A DNA stretch of 50,035 bases, taken from Gordoniibacillus chartarius. GTDB lineage: Bacteria > Bacillota > Bacilli > Paenibacillales > NBRC-103111. The position numbers and the translations under genes are program-made. The notes below the pieces were generated by a model. The model was not told the origin of the DNA, made no database searches, and saw only the letters and a list, made by a program, of their open reading frames with translations. The first letter of the stretch is position 1. The number at the start of each line of letters is the position of its first letter. Location: positions 1 to 50,035 of the forward strand of contig NZ_JBHLWN010000073.1 in assembly GCF_042432825.1 (NCBI RefSeq), given 5' to 3'. Below, in pieces: positions 7,436 to 16,278 of this stretch.

Positions 7436-7988
7436 ATGCATAACAACGCGTTGAACATGAATAAGGTTTCATTTATACATCCCGCTTCGCAGGAAAAGAA
7501 AGTATTGGCAATAACGAATGTAAGCTTCCATGTTGAAGGCCAATTGTCGGAATTCATTAATGTTAGCCCTGAACATCTGATCGTATTGAAAAGCTTCGGA
7601 ACGGTCATTTCTCAACCGTACGGCTGCTTGCTTCGTAATATCATCATTGCAGTTTATAAGAATAATGTAGATAAAATTTATATTATTGGTGAAAAAGATT
7701 GCACGGAAAACGCAATGGATTACCGCCTCTTTCTTGAATCAGTCAAGAAAGAGGGAATTTCAGATGATATTGTCAGGACTATTGATTATTTGATCGAAAA
7801 TACTTTAACCGCTGGAAAAAAATACGGGCCTGATTAACTGGTTGGAAGGCGGCGGCAAGACCGCAGAGAAGAACATTGTAAATGGCGTTCAGATGCTTAA
7901 AGAGCACCCGCTAATCCCGAAGAGGATTTCCGTATACGGCCTCATCTACAATCGGCAAGCGAACGATTTTGTATCTATAACCGAATAG
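7436..7988 (+). pseudogene. Beta-carbonic-anhydrase-like protein, frameshifted
   Basis: The reading frame runs to a stop at 7837 (ending KKYGPD), but the next frame continues without a gap as GLINWLEGGG...GVQMLKEHPLIPKRISVYGLIYN to 7988. One extra base in the CGGG run near 7821 explains the break. The joined protein (about 184 residues) aligns by eye with small beta-carbonic anhydrases: LLRNIIIAVYKNNVDKIYIIGEKDC matches the VIRSLAIS...EIILLHHTDC segment, and the end matches VNPFV...LRGFVFD. The zinc site is mostly lost: the C-x-D-x-R motif is absent (NVSFH instead) and the H of HTDC is E, leaving only the last Cys. So even intact it is unlikely to be a carbonic anhydrase. RBS AGGAAGAGG precedes ATG 7436. 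Confidence 0.6.
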
Positions 7989-7995
7989 TCAAGTT

Positions 7996-8038
7996 CGGAC
8001 GGAGCCTGTTGAACATTATAAAAGGTTATTTCCGTCCG
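7996..8038. terminator. Hairpin after the carbonic-anhydrase-like gene
   Basis: CGGACGG (7996-8002) and CCGTCCG (8032-8038) pair around a 29-base loop. There is no T-run. A hairpin with the same arms and the same flank (CCGTCCGGT) recurs at 10244-10276. Confidence 0.4.
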
Positions 8039-8078
8039 GTAAGCTAATGCTCGACAGGTGATTGGGGGCGGTAAAAAT

Positions 8079-8954
8079 ATGTGCAAAAAACGACATGGCG
8101 TTATTCATCCGTATTTCGGTTGTAAAGCGGCTTTGGCGACTATGCATGGGAAAAACCTGGCGATTAGTCCTTCGTTCCATAAAATCTTACAAGTTTCTAT
8201 CCAAATTCCAGAAGAAATAAATACCGATGATCTGGGAACATTCACCGGTGAAATTGAACGTAAAGGAACACCGTTAGAGACATTGAGAAAAAAGGCAAGA
8301 ATTGGGATGGAACACCTTGGCTTCAAGTATGGTCTTGCCAGTGAAGGCAGTTTTGGGCCGTATGTCTATCTTCCTTTTGTTGCTCAAGATCATGAAATGC
8401 TCTTGTGGGTTGACGACGAACGTGGAATTGAGATCGTAGAACAAAAGATAAGTACGGAAACCAATTATGGTTCCAAAACTGTTTCAACATGGAATGATCT
8501 GGAGGACTTCTTGGAAAAAGCCCTCTTTCCCTCACATGCGTTAATTGTCAGGCCGAATTCCGGTTTAATAGCCGGTCTAACGTTTAAGGGGATAAAGAAT
8601 ACGAATGAGTTACAGCAGGCAATAATGCGTTGCGCTTCTGCATCAACTGACGGCCTGGCTCTTGTGCAAACGGATATGAGAGCGCATATGAATCCCGCAC
8701 GAATGAAGGTCATAAGCGAACTTGCAGAAAAAATGGCTTGCCGGTTAGCTTCTCTTTGTCCGGCCTGCTCATGTCCCGGATGGGGAATCGTAGACTATGT
8801 TCTTGGGTTGCCTTGCGAAGAGTGCGGCTTCAAAACAAAACAAATTGTACAAGAAGTGTATGGTTGTGCCGATTGTGATTACAAGTACGCAGCACCTCGC
8901 GGGGATGGCGTTACAAAATCGTCGCCTGCATATTGCGATGTGTGTAATCCTTAA
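8079..8954 (+). CDS. DUF6671 family protein
   Basis: A 291-residue protein that I place in DUF6671: it has the early block ALATMHGKNLAISPSF, the GSFGPYVYLPFVAQDHEMLLWVDD block, the RPNSG segment, ALVQTDMRAHMNPARM and a C-terminal cysteine-rich zinc region (CPACSCPGW, CEECGFK, CADCDYKYAAPRGD, CDVCNP). The function is unknown. The zinc region has four CxxC-type pairs and should bind one or two zinc ions. The ATG at 8079 is preceded by GGGGGCGG; a GTG at 8058 is an alternative. It stands alone between hairpins. Confidence 0.65.
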   Translation: MCKKRHGVIHPYFGCKAALATMHGKNLAISPSFHKILQVSIQIPEEINTDDLGTFTGEIERKGTPLETLRKKARIGMEHLGFKYGLASEGSFGPYVYLPFVAQDHEMLLWVDDERGIEIVEQKISTETNYGSKTVSTWNDLEDFLEKALFPSHALIVRPNSGLIAGLTFKGIKNTNELQQAIMRCASASTDGLALVQTDMRAHMNPARMKVISELAEKMACRLASLCPACSCPGWGIVDYVLGLPCEECGFKTKQIVQEVYGCADCDYKYAAPRGDGVTKSSPAYCDVCNP

Positions 8955-9178
8955 TCACCGGAATTATAGGGTAAGCAGCTACACATTTAAGCAGGCCGTC
9001 CAAGCCGCAAATCCGTGCCCATACTGCGTCGGCGTTTGTTCCGGGAACGACGAACAGATTAGGCTACAGGTCTGTAATTTTTTAGTTTTTTATGTTTAAT
9101 TTGCAAGACTCAAGTTAATAATTCAGCTATCGTGCCCGCTCAATGCCTTTGTGAGGAAATAACATCATTTCACTCGAT

Positions 9179-9733
9179 TCACTTAGTAATTGTTGGATGT
9201 CCTTCAGCAGACATGGCAATTGCTTTTGTTTCATGAACTGTACCGAATGGATGCTCTGGAGGCGCATAGATGACGTAAATTTTAAGCGGCTTATTGCCCA
9301 TATTGGTTACATTATGCCATTTTCCTGCAGGTATTATAATTGCATAGTCACCATAGGCCATTTCTTGAAAATCCAATTTGTCTTTGCTATCGCCCATTTG
9401 AACGAGCTCCTGGCCTTCTTCAATACGTATGAATTGATCGGTCGTCGGATGAACTTCTAACCCGATGTCATCCCCAACAGGAATACTCATTAAAGTAACT
9501 TGGAAGTATTTCCCTGTCCATAAAGCGGTGCGGTAATTATTATTTTGCTTCGTTGTTTGGTCAATATTCACTACAAATGGTCTTGCTCCATAATCAATTA
9601 ATTTAATGATTCCATAATAAGGATATGGATTGTTGTCGTACCTATAGTAATATTGAGGATTCCATTTGTAACTCAAAATACAGTTAAGCATAGGATTATA
9701 CCACGGATTGCAACAGTATGTTTTAAAGTACAT
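9179..9733 (-). CDS. Cupin-domain protein
   Basis: About 184 residues. The N-terminal 50 residues are rich in Tyr, Asn, Pro and Cys (TYCCNPWYNP, WNPQYYYRYDNNPYPYYG), like spore-coat proteins. The rest is a cupin: GLEVHPTTDQFIRIEEGQ gives cupin motif 1 (metal ligands from H and E) and GDYAIIIPAGKWHNVTN gives motif 2 with the H. Such cupins with this HP-T-QF-GxG pattern are common and of unknown substrate. I chose the ATG at 9733, seven bases after GAGGAGAGG; ATGs at 9751 and 9739 overlap or crowd that site. Spore-coat association is a guess from composition. Confidence 0.7.
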   Translation of the reverse strand: MYFKTYCCNPWYNPMLNCILSYKWNPQYYYRYDNNPYPYYGIIKLIDYGARPFVVNIDQTTKQNNNYRTALWTGKYFQVTLMSIPVGDDIGLEVHPTTDQFIRIEEGQELVQMGDSKDKLDFQEMAYGDYAIIIPAGKWHNVTNMGNKPLKIYVIYAPPEHPFGTVHETKAIAMSAEGHPTITK

Positions 9734-9751
9734 ATTCATTCCTCTCCTCAT

Positions 9752-10319
9752 GATCTCATTGTTTCCCCTTTATTCTATGCAGTTATCTATATTAAGTTGA
9801 ATCAAAGATTTTTGAAAAAGGACGACAAGGGAATTTGCACCGGTTTGTCGAATCTAAAATGTTGGCATAAGACTTTCCGCAGCAGGGACAATGGTTCTGA
9901 TCACCGGGGACCTCGTGGATGACTTCGGTTTCGGGAAGATTATGATTTTACGCCCTTACCCTTTATGCCCCGGTTTCCCACCTCGACGATTGGAGATTGA
10001 AGCCGGGACGGTCTGAACGGGCGTATCCTGCTCCTGTTGTTCAAGCGAGTGGGCCTAATTTGTCCTCCCGCTGTTTCCTTGATTGATTGCGCGGAGACGC
10101 TCGTTATCAGCACTACAACGTAGTCTTTAATTAATCATAATCATTCAGGCTGTGCTTTTATGTCGCTTTTTACTGTGTGAGTGGAACGCCTTGGTGTTGA
10201 ATTATTGGCAATACGCAACATCCCATACCGGCTCTTTTGATGACGGACGGGTCTTGTGTTGAGTTCTTTCCGTCCGGTTGGTAATAATATCATCATCTAA
10301 TAACAATTCGGAGGTTACA
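9752..10319. other. Intergenic region without a gene
   Basis: About 570 bases between the cupin and antiporter genes. I see no convincing ORF. The only structured element is the CGGACGG (10244-10250) / CCGTCCG (10270-10276) hairpin 44 bases before the antiporter start. Confidence 0.5.
10244..10276 (+). promoter_or_regulatory. Hairpin in antiporter leader
   Basis: Seven-base arms CGGACGG and CCGTCCG around a 19-base loop, in the leader of the CPA2 antiporter gene. No T-run. Arms and right flank are the same as in the hairpin at 7996-8038. Confidence 0.4.
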
Positions 10320-11468
10320 ATGTTCTTTTTAACGATTCTTATTATTTTACTCGCAACAAAACTAGCGGGCGATCTCTGCGTCCGCTTAGGACAGCCTGCT
10401 GTGGTTGGAAAATTGATCATTGGTGTCATAATCGGACCTGCCATGTTAGGCTGGGTAGAAGACTCAAAAATCATTGACGAACTGAGTGAAATTGGTGTTC
10501 TGCTGCTGATGTTTATCGCTGGCCTAGAAACAGATTTTGATGAGTTAAAGCGTTCATTCAAATCTTCAACGGCTGTTGCCTTAGGTGGGATTATCCTTCC
10601 CTTTTTTGGAGGTTACTTGCTTGGTACGGCCATCGGGATGGAGACCTCGCATGCCATCTTTCTTGGCTTGCTACTGTCTGCAACATCGGTGAGTATATCG
10701 GTTCAATCCTTAAAGGAACTCAACATGCTCAAGAGTCGGGAGTCCACCACAATTTTAGGTGCAGCCATAATAGATGACGTAATTGTAGTGATCCTACTTG
10801 CCTTTGTAATGAGTATCTTTGGCGGAGAGGGAGTCAATTTAGCTTTTGTAATCGGGAAAAAATTCATTTTCTTTGTCATTGCGGGCTTCATGATCTGGAG
10901 AGGTGCAAAATGGATAATGAAATGGCTAGCCCCACTTCGTGTTTTCGAGTCCGTTATCAGTGCTGGGTTAATCGTCTGTTTTTTCCTAGCATTTGTAGCG
11001 GAAGAGTTCGGTGTTGCAGGCATTATCGGTGCTTTTGTAGCTGGATTAGCTGTATCACAAACAACCTATAAAGAGGAGGTGGAACATAAGTTAGAGCCAA
11101 TCGCATATGCCATATTCGTACCCATCTTTTTTGTAAGTGTTGGTTTCTCCGTGTCTTTCCAAGGATTATGGGATCAATTGGGGTTAATCGTCATAATAAC
11201 CATCGTAGCTATTTTAACGAAATTAACAGGGTCAGGTATTGGGGCAAAGCTCACGGGGTTTTCGAATCGCTCCGCACTTGGGATTGGATCAGGGATGGTG
11301 TCACGAGGAGAAGTAGCATTAATTATTGCGACTATCGGTCTTGAAAGCGGACTGTTGCTGCAGAAATACTTTACTGTACTGGTCATTGTGGTCATTCTGA
11401 CAACATTGGTGACACCGTTCTTGCTTAAATTAATATTACATGAGGATAATACAGTTCAAGACAGCTAA
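10320..11468 (+). CDS. CPA2-family cation:proton antiporter (NapA/GerN type)
   Basis: A 382-residue membrane antiporter. The N-terminus ILIILLATKLAGDLCVRLGQPAVVGKLIIGVIIGP, then LLLMFIAGLETD, SATSVSISVQSL and AAIIDDVIVVILLA are hallmarks of the CPA2 NapA/Kef group; the paired Asp of IIDDV is the ion-binding site. There is no C-terminal TrkA-N domain, which argues for a Na+/H+ antiporter (NapA/GerN) rather than KefB/C. Start ATG 10320 with CGGAGG upstream. Single gene. In spore formers GerN homologues assist inosine germination, but that role is not shown here. Confidence 0.85.
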   Translation: MFFLTILIILLATKLAGDLCVRLGQPAVVGKLIIGVIIGPAMLGWVEDSKIIDELSEIGVLLLMFIAGLETDFDELKRSFKSSTAVALGGIILPFFGGYLLGTAIGMETSHAIFLGLLLSATSVSISVQSLKELNMLKSRESTTILGAAIIDDVIVVILLAFVMSIFGGEGVNLAFVIGKKFIFFVIAGFMIWRGAKWIMKWLAPLRVFESVISAGLIVCFFLAFVAEEFGVAGIIGAFVAGLAVSQTTYKEEVEHKLEPIAYAIFVPIFFVSVGFSVSFQGLWDQLGLIVIITIVAILTKLTGSGIGAKLTGFSNRSALGIGSGMVSRGEVALIIATIGLESGLLLQKYFTVLVIVVILTTLVTPFLLKLILHEDNTVQDS

Positions 11469-11824
11469 GAGATTGAACGACTTTATTTTAGAATGGTCCG
11501 TCAATGACTGTAAATGTGGCTTAAAGTAAAGAGCGGGACAGCGGCGGAATTACAAACGTTAATCAAACCAATCTCTAGCTCGGTTCTCCCATTGCCGGTA
11601 TCGTAAGCGATGGTCAGCATTCGATCCGCTTGGCGTTTGAAGGCCTCCTGCCCGGCGTTCCATATCAGTATTGCCAGTATCACAACTTGAAAGATAATAA
11701 TGCCAGGGAAAAGAGAACCGGGAGCAAGTTATTTACCCGACGAGCGCAACCGGTCCCAGGAATGCTTTCGACATGTGTTTACCCCAAAAATAAAATGAGT
11801 TACCTGTTAGAGCAAGTAATCCGT
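11469..11824. other. Intergenic region, no clear gene
   Basis: About 356 bases between the convergent antiporter and ThuA genes. A short minus-strand reading frame (11501-11683, about 60 codons) has no ribosome binding site and I do not recognise it; it may be a remnant. Confidence 0.4.
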
Positions 11825-12526
11825 CTACTTCGCGGCCCAAATCATCCCTCGTCTTATCATCTCGAAAATTTGGGGTATCATTACCTCTTTCGGTGAGTGT
11901 CCCAATGCATTGGCGTACACCCGGCCTTTGCCGTATTGTTTGATCCACACCGTTGGCATTACGACCGGTCTCCATACTTCAGGCGGAGATTTTTCAAAAT
12001 ATGTGGTGGCCAGAACTTCGTTGGCCGGATCGACAAGCATATAATACTGCTCTGATGTGACGGTAAAGTCCGGAATGCCCTTCACGAGAGGGTGATTCGG
12101 ATCCGTGATGTGCACCCGGTAAGTAACGTTCTCCTTGGGATGCCAAACAAACTGCCCGCCGATCATCAGCTGATATCTGATTTCGCCGTGAAAAGCATCG
12201 ACCAGGCCCCCATGAAGCCCTGCAACTCCAGTCCCGCTTTCCACCGCGGACAGTAATGAATTCAACTGCTTCTCTGTGAGGGTTCCGAGGGTCCATACCG
12301 GAACAATCAGATCGACTTGTTTCATTTTTTCACGATCCAGAAAAACATCCAAGGTATCGGAAATCTCCACATCGAAGTTTTCTTCCCTCAAGATGCCTGC
12401 AAGAATGCCGGAGATCTCTTTGGGAAAATGGCCTTCCCATCCTCCTTGGACAATTAACGCCTTCTTCTTCTCTGGTTCTATATCGTTCGTCTTATGGGAA
12501 AACCGTAATGTGAATGCTCTTTTCAT
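11825..12526 (-). CDS. ThuA-domain protein
   Basis: A 233-residue ThuA-like protein (class I glutamine-amidotransferase-like fold). Landmarks: KKALIVQGGWEGHFP, VDLIVPVWTLGTLTEKQLNSLLSAVESGTGVAGLHGGL, YRVHITDPNHPLVKGIPDFTVTSEQYYML and YGKGRVYANALGHSPKEV..PQIFEMIRRGMIWA. The GLHGG turn replaces the catalytic Cys of true amidotransferases. ThuA proteins take part in trehalose, 3-keto-sugar and related sugar metabolism. Start ATG 12526 with GAGGAGGGAG upstream. Nearby sugar-type genes (class II aldolase, dehydrogenase fragment, second ThuA fragment) suggest a former catabolic cluster. Confidence 0.8.
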   Translation of the reverse strand: MKRAFTLRFSHKTNDIEPEKKKALIVQGGWEGHFPKEISGILAGILREENFDVEISDTLDVFLDREKMKQVDLIVPVWTLGTLTEKQLNSLLSAVESGTGVAGLHGGLVDAFHGEIRYQLMIGGQFVWHPKENVTYRVHITDPNHPLVKGIPDFTVTSEQYYMLVDPANEVLATTYFEKSPPEVWRPVVMPTVWIKQYGKGRVYANALGHSPKEVMIPQIFEMIRRGMIWAAK

Positions 12527-12699
12527 GCGCTCCCTCCTCTCCTCAAAAGTAACCGGCCGTCAAAGCATTATATGCATCATCGTAACTGTGAATACCCTCG
12601 CCGATCCAAACGGTAATGCCTCACACAAGATCTCACACGAAAATGGATTCATCAGAAACACGATTAATTATGTATACGACGCACCACTTACAAACGCCA

Positions 12700-13160
12700 T
12701 CGCTTTTCGACCTTCACCAAAGGACTGAATGAGCTGTCACAGTGGCTTTGTGAGCATGACTGCAAGGATGTCTGCATGGAATCGACCTTGAGATACTGGA
12801 AGTGTTCAATGTGCTGGAAACTTCCTGCAACATCACGCTGGCCCATCCGAAATGCGTAAGGCCAGCAGCGGAAAAAGACAGATAAGAAAGAGGCACAGTG
12901 GATTGCCGACTTGTTCAAGCATGACCTTGCCGCGGGAAGCTTTATGCCTCCCTTGCCGATCCGGCAGCTCCGCGGCCTGATGCGCTACCGAGTCCTACTC
13001 AGATGAAATCAACCTGATCTTGACTAATAGTCAAAAGTGAAAAGCATCCCGAAATCCGAAACCGCTACTTGCAACTCAAAAGCGTCGAGGTCACAAACGC
13101 GCCATTATTGCCATTGCGCGGCTGCGACCTGATCCCTTTCACAACATTAGCATAATTTAC
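12700..13160 (+). pseudogene. IS110-family transposase remnant
   Basis: Fragments in different frames match an IS110 (DEDD) transposase: FTKGLNELSQWL..HDCKDVCMEST (12715-12790), VFNVLETSCNITLAHPK, then KEAQWIADLFKHDLAAGSFMPPL and IRQLRGLMRYR (to about 13000). After an internal deletion, HPEIRNRYLQLK and RRGHKRAIIAIARL (about 13040-13120) give the C-terminal end. At least three frameshifts. No terminal repeats were identified, as is normal for IS110. From 13210 to 13320 another decayed plus-strand reading frame (WYIGDDRIEELANRFCSMNPGW) remains unidentified. Confidence 0.7.
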
Positions 13161-13323
13161 CATTCAGTTGTCCTTGCACGGCTTATCCCTTAACGACGCC
13201 GGAAATCAAGAACGGTACGACCGCCACATGGTATATCGGTGACGATCGTATTGAAGAATTAGCGAATCGATTTTGTTCGATGAATCCCGGCTGGTCCGCT
13301 GAAGAGATCGTCCCGTACCGATC

Positions 13324-14415
13324 TCATTTCATCGGGATTTGGGGAAGAATCCGGCCGTCGATTCTTTCGAAAATGTCTTCCAAATCTGGCCCAGTGATTG
13401 TTATACCGTGATTTTTTAATCCGATAATCGTTCTTGAAGGCTCCTCCTGTTCATCGATCAATTTGGCTACCGCTTGAGCAAGTTGAATCGTACCGCAAGG
13501 ATAATTTATTTCCGTTGCCTTCACTCCATCAACCCAGGCGTGAATATGAACGATGGCGCCGATCTCCGGATGTGCGGAATAAATCAACCAATGTTCGATC
13601 GCATCGACGGATGCCCGGTTGGGCGAAACGTTTGGAGGTACGCTTATTTGCATCGATTTGGATGACGGGTCGTACCCTTTGACAAAAAGTATGTCTTTGC
13701 CGATTGTTTTCATATCCGCCTTATTGCAACCGGCGGCGCTCATCCAAAACGCGTGTCGATCTTTCCGGCTGCTGAGATTTCCATAGCTTAACCCTCCGAT
13801 GCCGTAAAGCCTCTTTACATGTTTCATATCCCGATCGCTTAAATAGTCTTGAATCGGAAAAGGAGCCGGCAGCAAATTCAGTTGATCCAGCTGTTGCCCG
13901 GCTACTCTCAGCTTTCTAGTAATTCCGTCGCCATCCCATAATTCCTCGGGCAAATCATTGTGAAACTCGTTATCTATCACGAGTTGGGAAGAAGCGAGCG
14001 GTGCAAGTCTTTCATATAGCGTTTGGAAGAACGAACTTTCGTCATTCGGTTGAAAAGCGATTTTGTAACAACCCTGCTCGGGAGTTATACAATATACGTC
14101 GGTGTCATCTTCGCAGCGGCATATGTATATAAGATGGTTGGACAACGAGCGGATCAGATAAGGATATGCCGACTTCAGAACCGGTTCCTCATTCGAATGT
14201 ACAGCTTCCAAAATGGAAACGACAAAAGTGGACTGAGCTTTCCTGCGAAACGGTCTTGGATTTTCCGGTTGGATGAAATTGAAAACGACCCGAATATTAT
14301 CCGTTGTATCCTCCACATACCGATAACCTTCCGATTTAAATGTTTCTGTTATTCCCTCTGCAAACCGAGATTGAAGACGGCTTGCGCCTGTTCCCGAAAG
14401 TGTAAAAATCTCCAT
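13324..14415 (-). CDS. Class II aldolase/adducin-domain protein
   Basis: A 363-residue protein. Residues from about 195 to the end form a class II aldolase/adducin domain: GGLSYGNLSSRK, FWMSAAGCNKADM (substrate loop), AHPEIGAIVHIHAW with the zinc-binding H-x-H, and IIGLKNHGITITGPDLEDIFERIDGRI with the third His. The first 190 residues form a separate domain that I do not recognise. The enzyme may cleave or epimerise a sugar phosphate; substrate unknown. Start ATG 14415 follows a GGAGG box. The next upstream element on the same strand is a truncated dehydrogenase. Confidence 0.75.
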   Translation of the reverse strand: MEIFTLSGTGASRLQSRFAEGITETFKSEGYRYVEDTTDNIRVVFNFIQPENPRPFRRKAQSTFVVSILEAVHSNEEPVLKSAYPYLIRSLSNHLIYICRCEDDTDVYCITPEQGCYKIAFQPNDESSFFQTLYERLAPLASSQLVIDNEFHNDLPEELWDGDGITRKLRVAGQQLDQLNLLPAPFPIQDYLSDRDMKHVKRLYGIGGLSYGNLSSRKDRHAFWMSAAGCNKADMKTIGKDILFVKGYDPSSKSMQISVPPNVSPNRASVDAIEHWLIYSAHPEIGAIVHIHAWVDGVKATEINYPCGTIQLAQAVAKLIDEQEEPSRTIIGLKNHGITITGPDLEDIFERIDGRILPQIPMK

Positions 14416-14457
14416 TATCCATTCCTCCTATTTAATATCCACGTCTTTTGGGGCAAG

Positions 14458-14795
14458 CTAAAGTTCGAAAATCGCTTTGATGCAGGATGCCCTGCCTTTA
14501 TTGGCAACAATCGCGAATGCGTCTTTATACTTCTCGAGGGGAAAACGATGAGTAATCAAGGGGGTGAGATCAACCTTTCCCAATCTCATCAATTCGATGG
14601 CAATTTCTAATGTCCTCATCCTTTTTCCCTTGTAATCCTCTGCGCCGTAGGCGAAGCTTCCTTTCACATCCAACTCTTTCAGCCAGACCATCGTCCAATC
14701 GATTCGGTCCAATATGCCTGCAAGACCGAGAAGCACAACTTTTCCGCCGTTTCGGGCGAAACGGAGGGCATCGTGGATGCTCCGCCTGTTTCCGA
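14458..14795 (-). pseudogene. Medium-chain dehydrogenase, C-terminal fragment
   Basis: The reading frame from about 14795 matches only the last third of a zinc-type alcohol/sorbitol dehydrogenase (MDR): DALRFARNGGKVVLLGLAG, then WLKELDVKGSFAYG, then ELMRLGKVDLTPLITHRFPLEKYKDAFA.. and the C-terminal KAIFEL. The catalytic and nucleotide-binding parts are missing. The break point abuts an oppositely oriented ThuA fragment. It lies 43 bases upstream of the aldolase gene, so an original dehydrogenase-aldolase operon is likely. Confidence 0.75.
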
Positions 14796-14805
14796 CACAT
14801 TTTTT

Positions 14806-15094
14806 TGATATACCCGCTCCTGAAGAACTCATATTTATCAGTTGGTTTCAAGGCGGGGAAGTATTCCGCAGCGGGTGTGCGTACCAACGAGGACTCGGGA
14901 AAATTTTTTACTTCCGGCCTGGAGACCAGGAGTATCCTACATACTATAACCAAAATGTATTGCGGGTAATAGCAAACGGGGTTCGCTGGGCTGCAAGCCC
15001 TCACGGCGCGGCACCGGTGTTCGGAAATACGGCTCCTCTGGAGAACATAATCAGGGAAGAACCTCCCCCGCCCATTCAACACGTTAACCAATAA
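14806..15094 (+). pseudogene. ThuA-type protein, C-terminal fragment
   Basis: From the break point at about 14806 the plus strand encodes FDIPAPEELIFISWFQGGEV, then FRSGCAYQRGLGKIFYFRPG and the end segment ...YPTYYNQNVLRVIANGVRWAAP, the typical C-terminal third of larger ThuA proteins. No N-terminal part and no start are present. It is a different ThuA branch from the complete gene at 11825-12526. Confidence 0.75.
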
Positions 15095-15218
15095 AAACGG
15101 CATGCCCTTTTCCAAGTACGGAACTGCTGCCGGGTCAAACTTTCAGACAGACAACCATATATAAGTTTTCCGCTGTGCAAGCGTAACGTTGAAGGCACAC
15201 GAATGCCAACGCAGTGAT

Positions 15219-15248
15219 GCGACGGTTCCGCGAAAGCGGGATCGTCGC
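15219..15248. repeat. Strong GC-rich hairpin
   Basis: GCGACG (15219-15224), CCGC, GAAA loop, GCGG and CGTCGC (15243-15248) form a compact stem with a GNRA-like tetraloop. It is in the intergenic region upstream of the ThuA fragment and downstream of the TerC gene. No T-run follows. Confidence 0.45.
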
Positions 15249-15318
15249 TTCCGCATTCGGCCATATTCAACAATCCAATGCATCGCCAGTTTTTCCGCTC
15301 ATTTATCAAAGAACATCA

Positions 15319-15990
15319 TCACTGAGCTTTTTCTCGTTTTTTCAAATTTGTTCTCCCTAACAATATAACCCCAACTACAATAACGAAACTCAGCCCCCAC
15401 TGCAACCATGGATTTGCTGCAAAAAATTCCTCTATAAGCGGCTCATCGACAATCATCTTCGATGCAGTCCAAGCCAATACACCCGAACCGATGTAAACAA
15501 TAATCGGGAAACGATCAACCCACTTTATTATGAGGGTACTTCCCCAAATAATGATCGGGACACTGATCAGTAATCCTAATACTACCAAGACAAAGTTACC
15601 GTGCGCTGCCCCCGCAACGGCAAGTACATTATCCATTCCCATAACCGTATCTGCAATGACAATTGTTTTTATTGCAGACCACAAATTTCCAGCTGATTTT
15701 ACATCGTGTTTCTTCTCTTCCACAAGAAGTTTATAGGCGATCCAAATCAGAAGCACTCCGCCAATCAGGAGGAGGCCAGGAATTTTCAGCAACCAGACGG
15801 CAATCAAAGTTAGCGCCGAACGAATCGCTATGGCCCCGAAAGTTCCCCAAAAAATAACTTTCTTCTGTTGGTCTTTGGGCAGATTCCTTGCAGACAGGCC
15901 GATGACAATCGCATTATCGCCAGCTAGTACCAAATCAATAATAACAATCGCTAATAATGCCGTCCAAAATTCTGCAGTAAAGAGATCCAT
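15319..15990 (-). CDS. TerC-family membrane protein, YjbE type
   Basis: A 223-residue TerC-family protein of the YjbE group: seven membrane segments, with IIDLVLAGDNAIVIGLSARNLP near residue 18 and IVIADTVMGMDNVLAVAGAAHG near residue 110 carrying the conserved Asp/Asn. Likely Mn2+ efflux, as for other members. Start ATG 15990 with GAAGGCGGCG upstream. Unlike the TerC gene at 4781 I see no yybP-ykoY element before it. Confidence 0.85.
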   Translation of the reverse strand: MDLFTAEFWTALLAIVIIDLVLAGDNAIVIGLSARNLPKDQQKKVIFWGTFGAIAIRSALTLIAVWLLKIPGLLLIGGVLLIWIAYKLLVEEKKHDVKSAGNLWSAIKTIVIADTVMGMDNVLAVAGAAHGNFVLVVLGLLISVPIIIWGSTLIIKWVDRFPIIVYIGSGVLAWTASKMIVDEPLIEEFFAANPWLQWGLSFVIVVGVILLGRTNLKKREKAQ

Positions 15991-16205
15991 TTTTTCGCCG
16001 CCTTCTTTTGATTTAATAACTTTCCTCCTCTGCTCGCATTAATGTTTGCCAATAACACCAATCTTATTCAGTATGCCTGACAATACGATGCCGATAGTGG
16101 ATTTGATCCCGACTCAGCGGGAGTTAGTATCCCTCTTAACGTATATTTCGCCGAACATTTGGAAAAAATTTAAAAGCGATGGTTGAGATGGGCGATTGAA
16201 GCGAA

Positions 16206-16230
16206 CGGGCATTCGCTTCGATAATGCCCG
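16206..16230. repeat. Inverted repeat upstream of gerB
   Basis: CGGGCAT (16206-16212) and ATGCCCG (16224-16230) around an 11-base loop, 49 bases before the gerB start. Could be an operator or a hairpin; no T-run. Confidence 0.35.
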
Positions 16231-16278
16231 CCCGAATCGGAAAACGAAATTGTTAACCACATGAAGGTGAGAAAATAA

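Noticed and set aside
9752..10243. c-di-AMP or sodium riboswitch upstream of the antiporter
   Set aside because: No recognisable conserved core of either class; only a simple hairpin is present.
15319..15990. Tellurite resistance
   Set aside because: TerC-family membership alone does not show it; no other ter genes are present, and manganese export is the better supported role.
15991..16278. A second yybP-ykoY riboswitch before the YjbE-type TerC gene
   Set aside because: The GGGGAGTAGC-type core is absent on the minus strand.
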